The notes under the pieces are model-generated. The model was not told the origin of the DNA. It saw only the letters and a list, made by a program, of their open reading frames with translations, and searched no databases. DNA of 46,169 bases from Hyphococcus sp. (GTDB lineage Bacteria; Pseudomonadota; Alphaproteobacteria; Caulobacterales; Parvularculaceae): assembly GCA_021776295.1 (NCBI GenBank), contig JAJFGE010000036.1, positions 1-46,169 on the forward strand. The letters are read 5' to 3'. A program made the position numbers and the translations under genes. Shown one piece after another: positions 25,877 to 33,925 of the stretch. Each line of letters opens with the position of its first letter. The stretch's first letter is position 1.

Positions 25877-26986
25877 ATGGCCGACACCGCCGAAAACGCA
25901 GGCATAGCGCACACATTTTACGGCCTCACTATCGCCGTCCTGATCGGCTTTGTCGCTTATATTGGTCGCGGCATTTTGATCCCGCTGGTAGTCGCCGGTT
26001 TCTTATGTTTCCTGATTTACACGCTTAAGGAAAATGTCCGCCGCGCGCCTTTGATTGGAAAATATATTCCCAATTGGTGCGGATTTCTGATCGCCTTCAT
26101 ACTGATTGGCGCGGGTGCGATGTTGTTTGTTGAAATAATAAAATCCAATGTCGAGACCTTGCTGGCCGAATGGCAAAATTACGAAGTGCGATTGATCGCA
26201 ATTTTTAACAGCGCCCTTGCCTATATCCGCTCTACAGATTTTCTCCCGCGCGAGGTTGTCGGTGGCGTTGAACAGTTACAGCAATCGGCAGTTAGTCTCA
26301 TTCGCCCGCTCCTGGCGCAGGTCGCTGGCAGCCTCAGCGGCCTGACTTCTAATTTCGTGACCTTCATCACGATATTTCTCTACCTTGTCTTTATGCTGAT
26401 AGAACGTGGGCGCATCTTCAAGAAGATCAACCTTCTCGGCGCTGACGCGCGCCAACGCCGCGTTATCAATGAAACCCTTGCTGATATCGCCGCCATGGTC
26501 CGGCAATATATTACTGTTAAGACCATGAGCAATTTAATCACCGCCAGCCTTAGCTATGTGATTATGCTGTTTATAGGCATTCAGTTTGCCGGGTTCTGGG
26601 CGCTATTGATTTTTGTGCTGAATTATATCCCGATCTTCGGCGCGGCCTCAGCCATGACCCTGCCGGTGATGCTGGCGCTGGTGCAACCTGATGGTGGCGG
26701 CCTGCGGCTTGCGGTGATTACATTGGCCAGCCTCATTAGTGTTGATCAACTGATGAGCAACGGGATTGAGCCACGCCTTGTCGGGCGGACTCTTAATTTA
26801 AGCCCGCTGGTTATCCTCTTTTCCTTAAGCGTATGGGGAACGCTTTGGGGTTTTGCCGGCCTGCTCCTCAGTGTACCGATTACAGTAACCGTGATGATTG
26901 TGTTAACGCAATTTACATCGACGCGGCCGATTGCCATCATGCTGTCCGATGACGGCAAGATATCCGACATCAAACATCCGGTTTAA
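25877..26986 (+). CDS. AI-2E family transporter (PerM/YdiK type)
   Basis: A polytopic inner-membrane protein of 369 aa from the AI-2E transporter family (PF01594). About seven helices are visible, with a coiled, amphipathic region between the third and fourth, and family segments FVLNYIPIFGAASA and RLVGRTLNLSPLVILFSL. Members include a Na+/H+ antiporter and the AI-2 exporter TqsA, so the cargo cannot be assigned. GGAGA lies a few bases before the ATG. Divergent from pabB; convergent with oxyR with only 17 bp between. Confidence 0.88.
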   Translation: MADTAENAGIAHTFYGLTIAVLIGFVAYIGRGILIPLVVAGFLCFLIYTLKENVRRAPLIGKYIPNWCGFLIAFILIGAGAMLFVEIIKSNVETLLAEWQNYEVRLIAIFNSALAYIRSTDFLPREVVGGVEQLQQSAVSLIRPLLAQVAGSLSGLTSNFVTFITIFLYLVFMLIERGRIFKKINLLGADARQRRVINETLADIAAMVRQYITVKTMSNLITASLSYVIMLFIGIQFAGFWALLIFVLNYIPIFGAASAMTLPVMLALVQPDGGGLRLAVITLASLISVDQLMSNGIEPRLVGRTLNLSPLVILFSLSVWGTLWGFAGLLLSVPITVTVMIVLTQFTSTRPIAIMLSDDGKISDIKHPV

Positions 26987-27003
26987 CGGCACGGCCATAC
27001 GCC

Positions 27004-27906
27004 TCACGCAGTGTTAAAAATTTCTTTGATAACATCGACAATCGCACGCGCTTCATCGCCGCGCCCGGACCCCTTGCGCCAGGCGAGGCCGATTTTTCGC
27101 GACGGCGCCGGTTTGGTGAACGCGATGGCGATGAGGCCCGCCGCCTCGGCCAGCCCTTGCTTGACTGCCATATCCGGCAACAATGTCGCGCCAAGGCCGG
27201 AGCGGGTCATCTGCGCCAGGGTGAACAGACTGGTGCCGTCAAAGCTCGCATTGCCGCCGCGCTCGGAAAGCTCGCACGCATCAAGCGCATGTTCGCGCAG
27301 ACAGTGCCCGTCCTCCAGCAATAACAGCGCGCAGTCTTTGAGGTCTTCCTTGGCAAGCTTGCGGCGTTTTGCAAAGCGATGTTCCCCATTGCAGGCAAAC
27401 CAGAACGGGTCGTCACCGATCTCAATAATCTCCGTACCCGGCAAATCATATGGCAGCGCCAGCAGCGCCGCATCAATCAGTCCCGCCGCCAGCCTTTCTG
27501 CAAGCGCCGCCGTCAGGTCTTCGCGCAAGAATAACTGCAGCTTCGGGTAGGCTTGGTGAAGGCGCGTGGCGACGCGCGGCAGAACAAACGGCGCCACCGT
27601 GGGAATGACGCCGAGATGAAACGCCCCCTCAAGCGGACGGCGCGCACTGGCGGCGCGCGCCAGATCTTCCGTCCCGGCAAGGATGCCCGGCGCCCGCGCA
27701 GCAACCTCCTCGCCCGCCGGCGTCAGCGCGAAAGCCCGGGTCGACCGGTCCACCAACTGCTGGCCGAGCAACGCCTCCATTTCCTTGACTGCCGACGACA
27801 AGGTCGACTGAGAAACAAAACATTCCTCAGCCGCCTTGGAAAACGACTGACGGCGTACCAGCGCCATAAAAAATTGTAATTGCCGTAGCGTCGGCAGCGG
27901 CGTCAT
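27004..27906 (-). CDS. oxyR: Hydrogen-peroxide sensor LysR-type regulator OxyR
   Basis: A LysR regulator that activates antioxidant genes when peroxide forms an internal disulfide. The N-terminal winged helix (LRQLQFFMALVRRQSFSKAA) is followed by the sensor domain. The redox pair is intact: DGHCLREHALDAC has the peroxidatic and resolving cysteines nine residues apart, as in Cys199/Cys208 of E. coli. The start at 27906 (MTPLPTLRQL) gives 300 aa; an ATG at 27936 adds ten residues. No catalase or peroxiredoxin gene is adjacent, so it probably acts in trans. Confidence 0.9.
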   Translation of the reverse strand: MTPLPTLRQLQFFMALVRRQSFSKAAEECFVSQSTLSSAVKEMEALLGQQLVDRSTRAFALTPAGEEVAARAPGILAGTEDLARAASARRPLEGAFHLGVIPTVAPFVLPRVATRLHQAYPKLQLFLREDLTAALAERLAAGLIDAALLALPYDLPGTEIIEIGDDPFWFACNGEHRFAKRRKLAKEDLKDCALLLLEDGHCLREHALDACELSERGGNASFDGTSLFTLAQMTRSGLGATLLPDMAVKQGLAEAAGLIAIAFTKPAPSRKIGLAWRKGSGRGDEARAIVDVIKEIFNTA

Positions 27907-28088
27907 CAGCGGCCTCTTTGGCGATCCAAGATGCAATCGAACTAGTCAATTCTATATAGTACATAAATCTGTTTAGTAAATTTAAAAATTCTGACCACAC
28001 CCCTCATCAAAAACCCTGCTGCGCTTAGGCTGGCGCTCGGCGTCACCGCCGCTTATGGTGGCCGCGTGTTTATATAGGATCCTGGCAT

Positions 28089-28667
28089 ATGTCTTTCAGT
28101 TCAAAAAATTTTAAAATGGCGCTCGGCATGGCTGCCTGCGCTGCAGCACTTTCAGCATCTACCGGCGCCCTGGCGCAAGCTAATCCGATCGAACATTGCC
28201 GCGAGACATCCAACGGCAAGAAACAGCGCATTGCCTGTTTGGAGGGAATAATTCTCGGCCTTATGGGGCAACCGTCTAAAAGGACGGTGCAAACTGAAAC
28301 CAACGAAAGCAGTCAATATACAAATGCAGATAGTAATACAGCTAACGCAACAGCTGGCCTAGGCGCTGAACAAGTACGGCAGCGGTTACTTAAAAATAAC
28401 AAGGCAGAACGGACAAAAAAACGAAAGAATGATAAAGCAGAACGGATTGCTTCGCGGATTGCGGATTTTGCAAAAACAGACGCCGGTTATTTAATTATAT
28501 TTCTGGAAAATGGTCAAATTTGGCGCCAACGCAAGTCTGATTCCGCCATCTTGCGCCTACGTCAGAATAAACAATACGATGTTGAAATTCGCAAAGGGCC
28601 TGTCAGTGGCTACCGCATGAAGGTTCCGGGTGCATATCAAACTATCGTCGTGGAACGGTTGAAATAA
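28089..28667 (+). CDS. Small exported protein, 'NGQIWR' family (copy 1)
   Basis: I do not recognise a named family. The 192-aa protein has a signal peptide ending at about GALAQA. A short Cys module follows (NPIEHCRETSNGKKQRIACLE), quoted here as HCRETSNGK and RIACLE, then a low-complexity Ser/Asn/Thr and Lys/Arg linker and a C-terminal domain of about 55 residues with FLENGQIWRQRKSD and GYRMKV, ending VVERLK. Two paralogues lie at 32455 and 33102. The gene faces a TonB-dependent receptor gene across a shared terminator, the same layout as at 33102/33926. A periplasmic or surface function linked to those receptors is inference. Confidence 0.75.
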   Translation: MSFSSKNFKMALGMAACAAALSASTGALAQANPIEHCRETSNGKKQRIACLEGIILGLMGQPSKRTVQTETNESSQYTNADSNTANATAGLGAEQVRQRLLKNNKAERTKKRKNDKAERIASRIADFAKTDAGYLIIFLENGQIWRQRKSDSAILRLRQNKQYDVEIRKGPVSGYRMKVPGAYQTIVVERLK

Positions 28668-28723
28668 TTGCATCGCTCTTTCCGATACATAGGTCAGTAT
28701 ACTCCCCAGGTCCATAACAATAG

Positions 28724-28752
28724 AAAAAGGGCGGCGTAAAACGCCGCCCTTT
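28724..28752. terminator. Bidirectional terminator between copy 1 and receptor 1
   Basis: A perfect 12-bp stem (28726-28737 with 28741-28752) with an AAA loop. Its core is GGGCGGCGT/ACGCCGCCC, with A-rich left and T-rich right flanks, so it can end both convergent genes. Confidence 0.9.
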
Positions 28753-28773
28753 CTATTGTTTATATTTTTGCGA

Positions 28774-31770
28774 CTAGAAGCGCAGACGAACGCCACCGTA
28801 AAAGGACCGGCCGATAACATCAAAGATTGCCGGGTCAGTATCAGTACCCGTTGCATTTCCAGCTAAGCTGCCGCCAACACCGGTTAGAATAATCGGCGGT
28901 TCGGCATCGGTAATATTGTTAATGCCAAAATACACTTCAGCCATACCGTCATTCAGAGTGACACGCGTCTGCATGTCGTGACGGATGTAATCGCCGACTT
29001 CAAAGTCGAAGATGTTGCCTGCAGGGTCATCGTCAAGAGACCCATTGCTGTTCCACTGAGTGTCCCATGAGAATTGGAACGGCCCGTTAGCGTAAACAAA
29101 GCCACCGAGCACCTCGTGGGTAAATGCGCCAACTTCGCCGCGGTCATCTTCAAACGCGCCGAAGATTTCCGACTCGTACTTACGAAGCCATGTGTAGTTC
29201 CCACGGAACGATAAGGTGCCCGCATCATCAAAGAACGGAATGGCTGAGGCCACGCTGTTCAGCGCATCGCTACCACCTAGGTCGATCGTATGAGCAACTG
29301 CGAAGTCGATACCAGCTGTTTTGAAGAAACCGGAATTGACCTGGCCAGTGTTGACCTCATCGAGTTCACCTTGCGTGGATGCTAGACCTTGATTGTCCCG
29401 CACAAGGAAGCCACAGAACTGATTACCTGCGAAATCACCCGACGAGTAGCACTGGTCCAGTGAGAACTGGCGTCCCGGCTGCCCGATGAATCCCGTGATG
29501 TCGATATTAAAGTAATCAACCGAGAAAACCGTATTGCCTGCCGCCCCGAAGTCGTGGGTGACGACCAAGCCAGCATTGTAAGACTGTCCAATCTCAGGAT
29601 CTAGATTCAGATTGCCGACACCGCTAAACCCGCCTGTACCTTGAATTTCATCCTGAGAAAGGACGAAATCGCCGGTCTGGGCAAAACGAACCTGAACTAG
29701 TGGGTCTTGCAAACAGGTCGTTACGATCGTCGCATCCGTTTGCGCGTTCAGATTGTTACAAGGATCGTTCACTGTGGCAAAGTTCTCGGTGCCGCCATTG
29801 AACAGTTCGCCAATATTTGGCGCCCGCACCGCGCGAGCATATTGGAAGCGAACACGAACATCTTGTACTGGAGACCATTGCGCGTTTCCAGAATAGGCAT
29901 GAGTACTGCCTATCGTCGAGTAATCTGAGTAACGATAGGCGCCGCCCACCGATAGACTTTCAAAGAACTCTTGATCCTTGATTAACGGGATATCAACCTC
30001 GCCAAAGAGCTCGAAAACGTTGAACGCGCCGCGGTTGCCCGAGATCGCATTACCAGAGGTCAAGCCTGCCTGTTGGAGGCCGTCGGGTTGGTTGTCAGAA
30101 AACTCACGACGCCATTCCAGGCCAGCCGCAAAGTTAATCTTACCAGCCGGCAGCTCAACGCCGGGCACTGGACCGGCTATAGACGCGCCAAACGTGGTCT
30201 GTTCGATGCGCGCATTGATAATGCCGACATGGCGTACAAAATCAGCCGCTTCGGGAGAAATTGCACCTTTGCCAAATATATCGATCGGCACACACCCTTT
30301 TGCACGAGCCACTTCATCAACGCACTGCGGCAAGCCAGTGACTATATCAATCTCAGCATCTAGCGCCTGGCGGAAAGCCAGAACGTTTACAGAAGCTTGC
30401 GTTTCCTGACTCCGACTTGTTCGACCGTAGTTAATAAAGGTTTCCCAAGAATAGTCATCGAGCAGCGTGCCCTCAAAACCCGTAACCACGCGGAAGGTTT
30501 GGCGCAGGGCTTCATTGCCCCGACCACCCAACTCGACAGTCCGGCGTTTGAAGCCAATACTGGTGTCGCCTACGGCAGTAGCAAGGTTAAACAAAGCCGT
30601 CGGAACAAACGGGTTGTTAATATCGACACCCTCCGAATCACCTTGTTCAAAAATGTCATCTGACTGGAGCGGTACCGGCTCAAATGCCGTCGATGTAAAC
30701 GAACTCCCATATGAACCCTCGATAAAGGCGTTCACTGAGAAATTGTCGCCATCGTAAATTTCGTAATCTGCAACTCCGTTCAGACCCCAGCGTTCGATTG
30801 GAACGATAATTGTCCGGAAAGGCTGACGGTTGAAACCATCGCCTAGGCCAGGACCATTAAAATTCCCACCATTTGTACTAAATGGCGTGCCGTCTGGATT
30901 GAAGCTTGACGCCGTACCTGCGCCCGCATCTTCAATAATGAAGCGACCCTGTGGAGGAAAGCTGGAGAAGAACGGCTCAACAACAGTCGTACAATCTGCA
31001 GGATTGCCCGTGAAGAGGCAGAAAGAGATATCATCGACTTGCGTATTCGGCCGGCTTGAAGACGCAATCCCCTGGTTGTTGACATATTCAGCTGAAAGAA
31101 CCGCATTGCCGCGGCCATCTCCGAAGTTACCCCCAACCGTTAACCGGAAAGAGTATTCTTCATTATCGCCGAATTCAAATGTTTCGCCGTATTGAGACGT
31201 GAATTGAACACCTTCGAAATCGTCTTTTAGAATAACGTTAACGACGCCAGCGAGAGCGTCAGAACCGTAGACTGATGATGCGCCACCAGTGACAACCTCG
31301 ATACGTTCAATCAGATCAACAGGAATCAAGTTGAAGTCGACAATTTGCGTGCCCGGCAGACCGGCGACAATCCGACGGCCATTTTGCATAACTAGCGTGC
31401 GACTAGAACCAAGGTTTCTTAGCTCCAAAGTGTTAATCCCACCAGACTGTAGTGTGAAATTCGAGTTGCCGGAAGTAATACCGGAAACACCGAAACTCGG
31501 CACTTGACGTAGAATTGAACTGAGGTTGGTTTCCCCAGAAAATGTCAACGCTTCCTGGCCGATCGTCGTAATCGCCGTTGGCGCGTCGAGGTTAGCGTCA
31601 CGCGCAATGCGCGAGCCTGTAACAATAATCGTATCGCGTGACACTGCCGCATCATCAACAGTGTCAGCCACTGTATCAACACCTTGAGCATAGGCCGGCG
31701 CAGTGATTGCGATTAACCCCGTCAAAATTGTCGAGCACAGTAAGCTCTTATTTAAAATAGACTTTCTCAT
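28774..31770 (-). CDS. TonB-dependent outer-membrane receptor 1
   Basis: A 22-stranded outer-membrane receptor that imports a large or scarce substrate using TonB energy. A signal peptide ends at APAYAQ. A TonB-box-like DTIIVTGSRIARD (about residues 47-60) leads into the plug domain, with LRNLGSSRTLVMQNGRRI and GGASSVYGSDALAGVVNVI. The barrel fills the rest to the terminal Phe in GGVRLRF. Length 998 aa. The form resembles large Caulobacter/Sphingomonas receptors; the substrate is unknown. It is preceded by a 33-codon leader ORF and a hairpin that hides its SD (31772-31803), and it is paired with the exported-protein gene at 28089. Receptor 2 is a diverged paralogue in the same arrangement. 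Confidence 0.93.
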   Translation of the reverse strand: MRKSILNKSLLCSTILTGLIAITAPAYAQGVDTVADTVDDAAVSRDTIIVTGSRIARDANLDAPTAITTIGQEALTFSGETNLSSILRQVPSFGVSGITSGNSNFTLQSGGINTLELRNLGSSRTLVMQNGRRIVAGLPGTQIVDFNLIPVDLIERIEVVTGGASSVYGSDALAGVVNVILKDDFEGVQFTSQYGETFEFGDNEEYSFRLTVGGNFGDGRGNAVLSAEYVNNQGIASSSRPNTQVDDISFCLFTGNPADCTTVVEPFFSSFPPQGRFIIEDAGAGTASSFNPDGTPFSTNGGNFNGPGLGDGFNRQPFRTIIVPIERWGLNGVADYEIYDGDNFSVNAFIEGSYGSSFTSTAFEPVPLQSDDIFEQGDSEGVDINNPFVPTALFNLATAVGDTSIGFKRRTVELGGRGNEALRQTFRVVTGFEGTLLDDYSWETFINYGRTSRSQETQASVNVLAFRQALDAEIDIVTGLPQCVDEVARAKGCVPIDIFGKGAISPEAADFVRHVGIINARIEQTTFGASIAGPVPGVELPAGKINFAAGLEWRREFSDNQPDGLQQAGLTSGNAISGNRGAFNVFELFGEVDIPLIKDQEFFESLSVGGAYRYSDYSTIGSTHAYSGNAQWSPVQDVRVRFQYARAVRAPNIGELFNGGTENFATVNDPCNNLNAQTDATIVTTCLQDPLVQVRFAQTGDFVLSQDEIQGTGGFSGVGNLNLDPEIGQSYNAGLVVTHDFGAAGNTVFSVDYFNIDITGFIGQPGRQFSLDQCYSSGDFAGNQFCGFLVRDNQGLASTQGELDEVNTGQVNSGFFKTAGIDFAVAHTIDLGGSDALNSVASAIPFFDDAGTLSFRGNYTWLRKYESEIFGAFEDDRGEVGAFTHEVLGGFVYANGPFQFSWDTQWNSNGSLDDDPAGNIFDFEVGDYIRHDMQTRVTLNDGMAEVYFGINNITDAEPPIILTGVGGSLAGNATGTDTDPAIFDVIGRSFYGGVRLRF

Positions 31771-31849
31771 TTACATCCCTCCGATTATGGGTGGAGGAAT
31801 GCACAATCAGCAAGCGCATACAGCGCCAGTCCATGGCAGACATACTCAT
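31748..31849 (-). CDS. Leader ORF upstream of receptor 1 (33 codons, overlapping)
   Basis: An ATG at 31849 is preceded by CGGAGGG with 5-nt spacing and opens 33 codons ending in TAA at 31748-31750. It overlaps the first 23 bases of receptor 1 in another frame. The peptide begins MSMSAMDWRCMRLL and contains NRRDVNEK near its end. The leader ORF before receptor 2 has the same length and shares M1, S4, M6, D7, R9, R12, L14, S18, S19 and the NRRDxNEK block. The last block is constrained by the receptor SD and start, but the first half is not, which favours real translation. Confidence 0.55.
   Translation of the reverse strand: MSMSAMDWRCMRLLIVHSSTHNRRDVNEKVYFK
31772..31803 (-). promoter_or_regulatory. 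Hairpin sequestering the receptor 1 Shine-Dalgarno
   Basis: On the mRNA, TGCATTCCTCC (31803-31793) pairs with GGAGGGATGTA (31782-31772) across a 10-nt loop. The paired right arm contains the whole SD of receptor 1, six bases before its ATG. The left arm lies inside the leader ORF, so a translating ribosome would open it. Confidence 0.6.
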
Positions 31850-32381
31850 TACGTCCCTCCGGTTCGGCGCGGGGCGCTTGTTCGACAGTCCTGCCTCCCG
31901 GCTTGATGTGCGCGTCACACATCACGGTAAACCGGCATTAGCAGAATATATCGGCGGAACAGCCCCCGCCTGGCGCGAAGCCAGCGGCGATAATTGAGCG
32001 GCGTCAACAAAAGATCGCCAGCGGCGGCTCTTTGAAGGCCGAGCGTGCCAAAATGGCAACAGCAGTCACTGACGCTGGCAACTATTTGGAAATCTTGGTT
32101 AATGGGAGGTTAATGGCGTAAAATGCTGCTGTGGTAGCAGGCGCCGTAGATAATCTAGCCAGACGAATACTCAATCATGCTTGTATCTTATGAAAAGACA
32201 AGCACCCATTCACGCTCCATGGGGAGAGCTGTGGCAGAAATACAGCCTATAGTCGTGAAGGAACCCTCGCGGTAAGCTCAGTCTAAAGCGTCAGGCCAAA
32301 AACGGTCAAACGGTTTCCGGCGCAGGCCTCTGCTTGGGCTATTTTACCGGCGGCCTTGCCTCAATAATCAGCTCGGTCGTA
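31850..32381. other. Divergent intergenic region between receptor 1 and copy 2
   Basis: About 530 bp without a convincing gene beyond the leader-ORF SD at 31855-31861, the receptor promoter-like block at 31979-32007 and, at its right edge, the promoter of the 32455 gene. Short plus-strand frames here (31791-31997) have no SD or family signature. Confidence 0.6.
31979..32007 (-). promoter_or_regulatory. Conserved promoter-like block upstream of receptor 1
   Basis: The minus strand carries TTGACG (32007-32002) and, 17 bases on, CTGGCT at the -10 place. The block TGTTGACGCCGCTC and the GCTTC after it are also found upstream of receptor 2 at nearly the same distance from the leader ORF. The -10 is weak; conservation between paralogues is the main support. 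Confidence 0.35.
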
Positions 32382-32410
32382 TTGACGCTTGAAGCCGCCC
32401 TGTATGTAAT
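32382..32410 (+). promoter_or_regulatory. Predicted sigma-70-type promoter for the copy 2-copy 3 pair
   Basis: TTGACG (32382-32387), a 17-bp spacer and TGTAAT (32405-32410) match vegetative -35/-10 elements. The predicted start is about 38 bp before the ATG at 32455. Confidence 0.5.
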
Positions 32411-32454
32411 CCCCGCCGCACCATCGAACACCCAACCAAGCCTGGAACAAAACT

Positions 32455-33063
32455 ATGAAAACCACCCTTGTCTCAGTTGTCGCCATACTGTCAGTCTTCG
32501 TCGGAGCCGCTGCTTTTGCACAATCATCTGAAGACCAGGCTATCCGTCAGGCAATAGCCTGCCGCGAAATTAATGATGATTTGGAGCGCCTACGGTGCCT
32601 CGACGCTGCGACGGAAAGCCTGTCCGCAATGCGGACTGCTCGTGAAGAGGCCGTCACGGAGCAAAAACAAAACGATCGAGAAAATTTTGGATTGGCCAGC
32701 GTTGGTCAGGCTAAAACAGACGACAGCAAAAACAATGACTCTACAGCCAAGCTCAGCGCCGTCGAAATCGAAGAAGACTTTGGCGCCGAGGCCATTCCGG
32801 ATGTTGTCCTGGAAAAAGAAGAAAAACGTTTGAAAAGTATTACCGCGAAAGTCACCAAAATTGACTTCAATCCATATGGCCAGGTGACGTTGACGCTCGA
32901 GAACGGGCAGATATGGCGCCAAGTCGATTCCGATGGTAAAAAGCTCCGTCTTCGCGGCAAAAATCGCACCTACACCGCCAGCGTCAAACGCGGCGCCGTG
33001 GGCAGTTACAGACTTACAATTAAAGAACTGAAGCGCTCCATCAGCGTACGCCGTATCAGGTAA
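32455..33063 (+). CDS. Small exported protein, 'NGQIWR' family (copy 2)
   Basis: A 202-aa secreted protein of unnamed family. The signal peptide ends at AAAFAQ. The Cys module here is ACREINDDLERLRCLDA, which resembles the 'C..I.DD..RL.C.D' pattern seen in several periplasmic proteins including VasI-like ones. A charged linker follows, with EIEEDFGAE and EKEEKRLKS. The C-terminal domain has TLENGQIWRQVDSDGKKL and VGSYRLTI, ending SVRRIR. It is the most standard of the three paralogues. It is followed 38 bp later by copy 3, so both probably form one transcript from the promoter at 32382. Confidence 0.75.
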   Translation: MKTTLVSVVAILSVFVGAAAFAQSSEDQAIRQAIACREINDDLERLRCLDAATESLSAMRTAREEAVTEQKQNDRENFGLASVGQAKTDDSKNNDSTAKLSAVEIEEDFGAEAIPDVVLEKEEKRLKSITAKVTKIDFNPYGQVTLTLENGQIWRQVDSDGKKLRLRGKNRTYTASVKRGAVGSYRLTIKELKRSISVRRIR

Positions 33064-33101
33064 GAATTAAGACAATTGATTTTCCAACCACAGAGGCGGT
33101 C

Positions 33102-33848
33102 ATGCCAAAATCAAAAAGATATATATCCATCGCCGGAGCCTTTTTCGGGCTTGCCACCAGTGCGGCCGCGAACAGTGTGATCAACCCGGTCGATTATTGC
33201 CGGGAAGCCACGAATGGCAAAAAAGACCACATCGCCTGCGTCGAAGCCGCCCTTACCGGCGTCCGGGCAATTTTGGCGACCTCTGGGACGGCGGCGCAAA
33301 ATACGCTCAATCCAATCGACCATTGCAGGCAAACTGCAGACGGCAAAGAAGAACGCATTGCCTGCATCGAGACAGCCATTGCCGGGTTGTTGGGCGTTGA
33401 CGCGCCAGTTGTAGCGGCGCCGGCAACACAATCAGACGCACTCCCCAGCGCGCAATTGGCTCCTCAAGCAGGTATGCGCGACACTACTGCAGAAGGTGCC
33501 GATGCGGATATTGAAGGCCAGCAGCTTGATGATAAAGCGCCCGTAGGTCTTGGGGCGGAGCAAATCACGCGACGCGTGAAGGCGGAAAAGCACAACAGCG
33601 AAAAACCAGACAAAAGAGACTTGTCGCTAGCCGCGGCGGTCGTGGAGTTCGCGACGACATCCGTTGGCGATACGTTGTTCATTCTCGATAACGGCCAGAT
33701 TTGGCGGAAGAGGCGATCCGAACGCCTGAGAGGCAGGCTTGTCGGCACGCGTGATTATTCGGTTAAAATCTCAAAGAGGGTCTTGGGCGGGTATCGTATG
33801 CGCATTAATGAATTGGGCGAATCGGTTGCCGTAGAGCGTGTGAAATAA
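33102..33848 (+). CDS. Small exported protein, 'NGQIWR' family (copy 3, duplicated Cys module)
   Basis: A 248-aa paralogue with a signal peptide ending near SAAA. The Cys module occurs twice, at residues 28-54 (DYCREATNGKKDHIACVEA) and 70-96 (DHCRQTADGKEERIACIET), an offset of 42 residues or 126 nt. The linker holds GLGAEQITRRV, shared with copy 1 (GLGAEQVRQRL). The C-terminal domain reads FILDNGQIWRKRRSE and GGYRMRINE, ending VAVERVK. Copies 1 and 3 are therefore closest to each other, and each faces a receptor gene across a bidirectional terminator. Function unknown. Confidence 0.75.
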   Translation: MPKSKRYISIAGAFFGLATSAAANSVINPVDYCREATNGKKDHIACVEAALTGVRAILATSGTAAQNTLNPIDHCRQTADGKEERIACIETAIAGLLGVDAPVVAAPATQSDALPSAQLAPQAGMRDTTAEGADADIEGQQLDDKAPVGLGAEQITRRVKAEKHNSEKPDKRDLSLAAAVVEFATTSVGDTLFILDNGQIWRKRRSERLRGRLVGTRDYSVKISKRVLGGYRMRINELGESVAVERVK

Positions 33849-33874
33849 TCCCAAGCAGCGTCATTTACTCAAAA

Positions 33875-33905
33875 AAAGCGGGACCCTGAGGTCCCGCTTT
33901 CAATT
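33875..33905. terminator. Bidirectional terminator between copy 3 and receptor 2
   Basis: A perfect 11-bp stem (33875-33885 with 33890-33900; core GCGGGACC/GGTCCCGC) with a CTGA loop. It is flanked by A-rich sequence on the left and T-rich on the right, so it can serve both convergent genes. Confidence 0.9.
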
Positions 33906-33925
33906 TTCAGTTTTATGTGCGCCGA

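Noticed and set aside
31791-31997. A 68-codon plus-strand frame in the receptor 1 upstream region
   Set aside because: No SD or conserved counterpart upstream of receptor 2; it is antisense to the leader ORF and hairpin.
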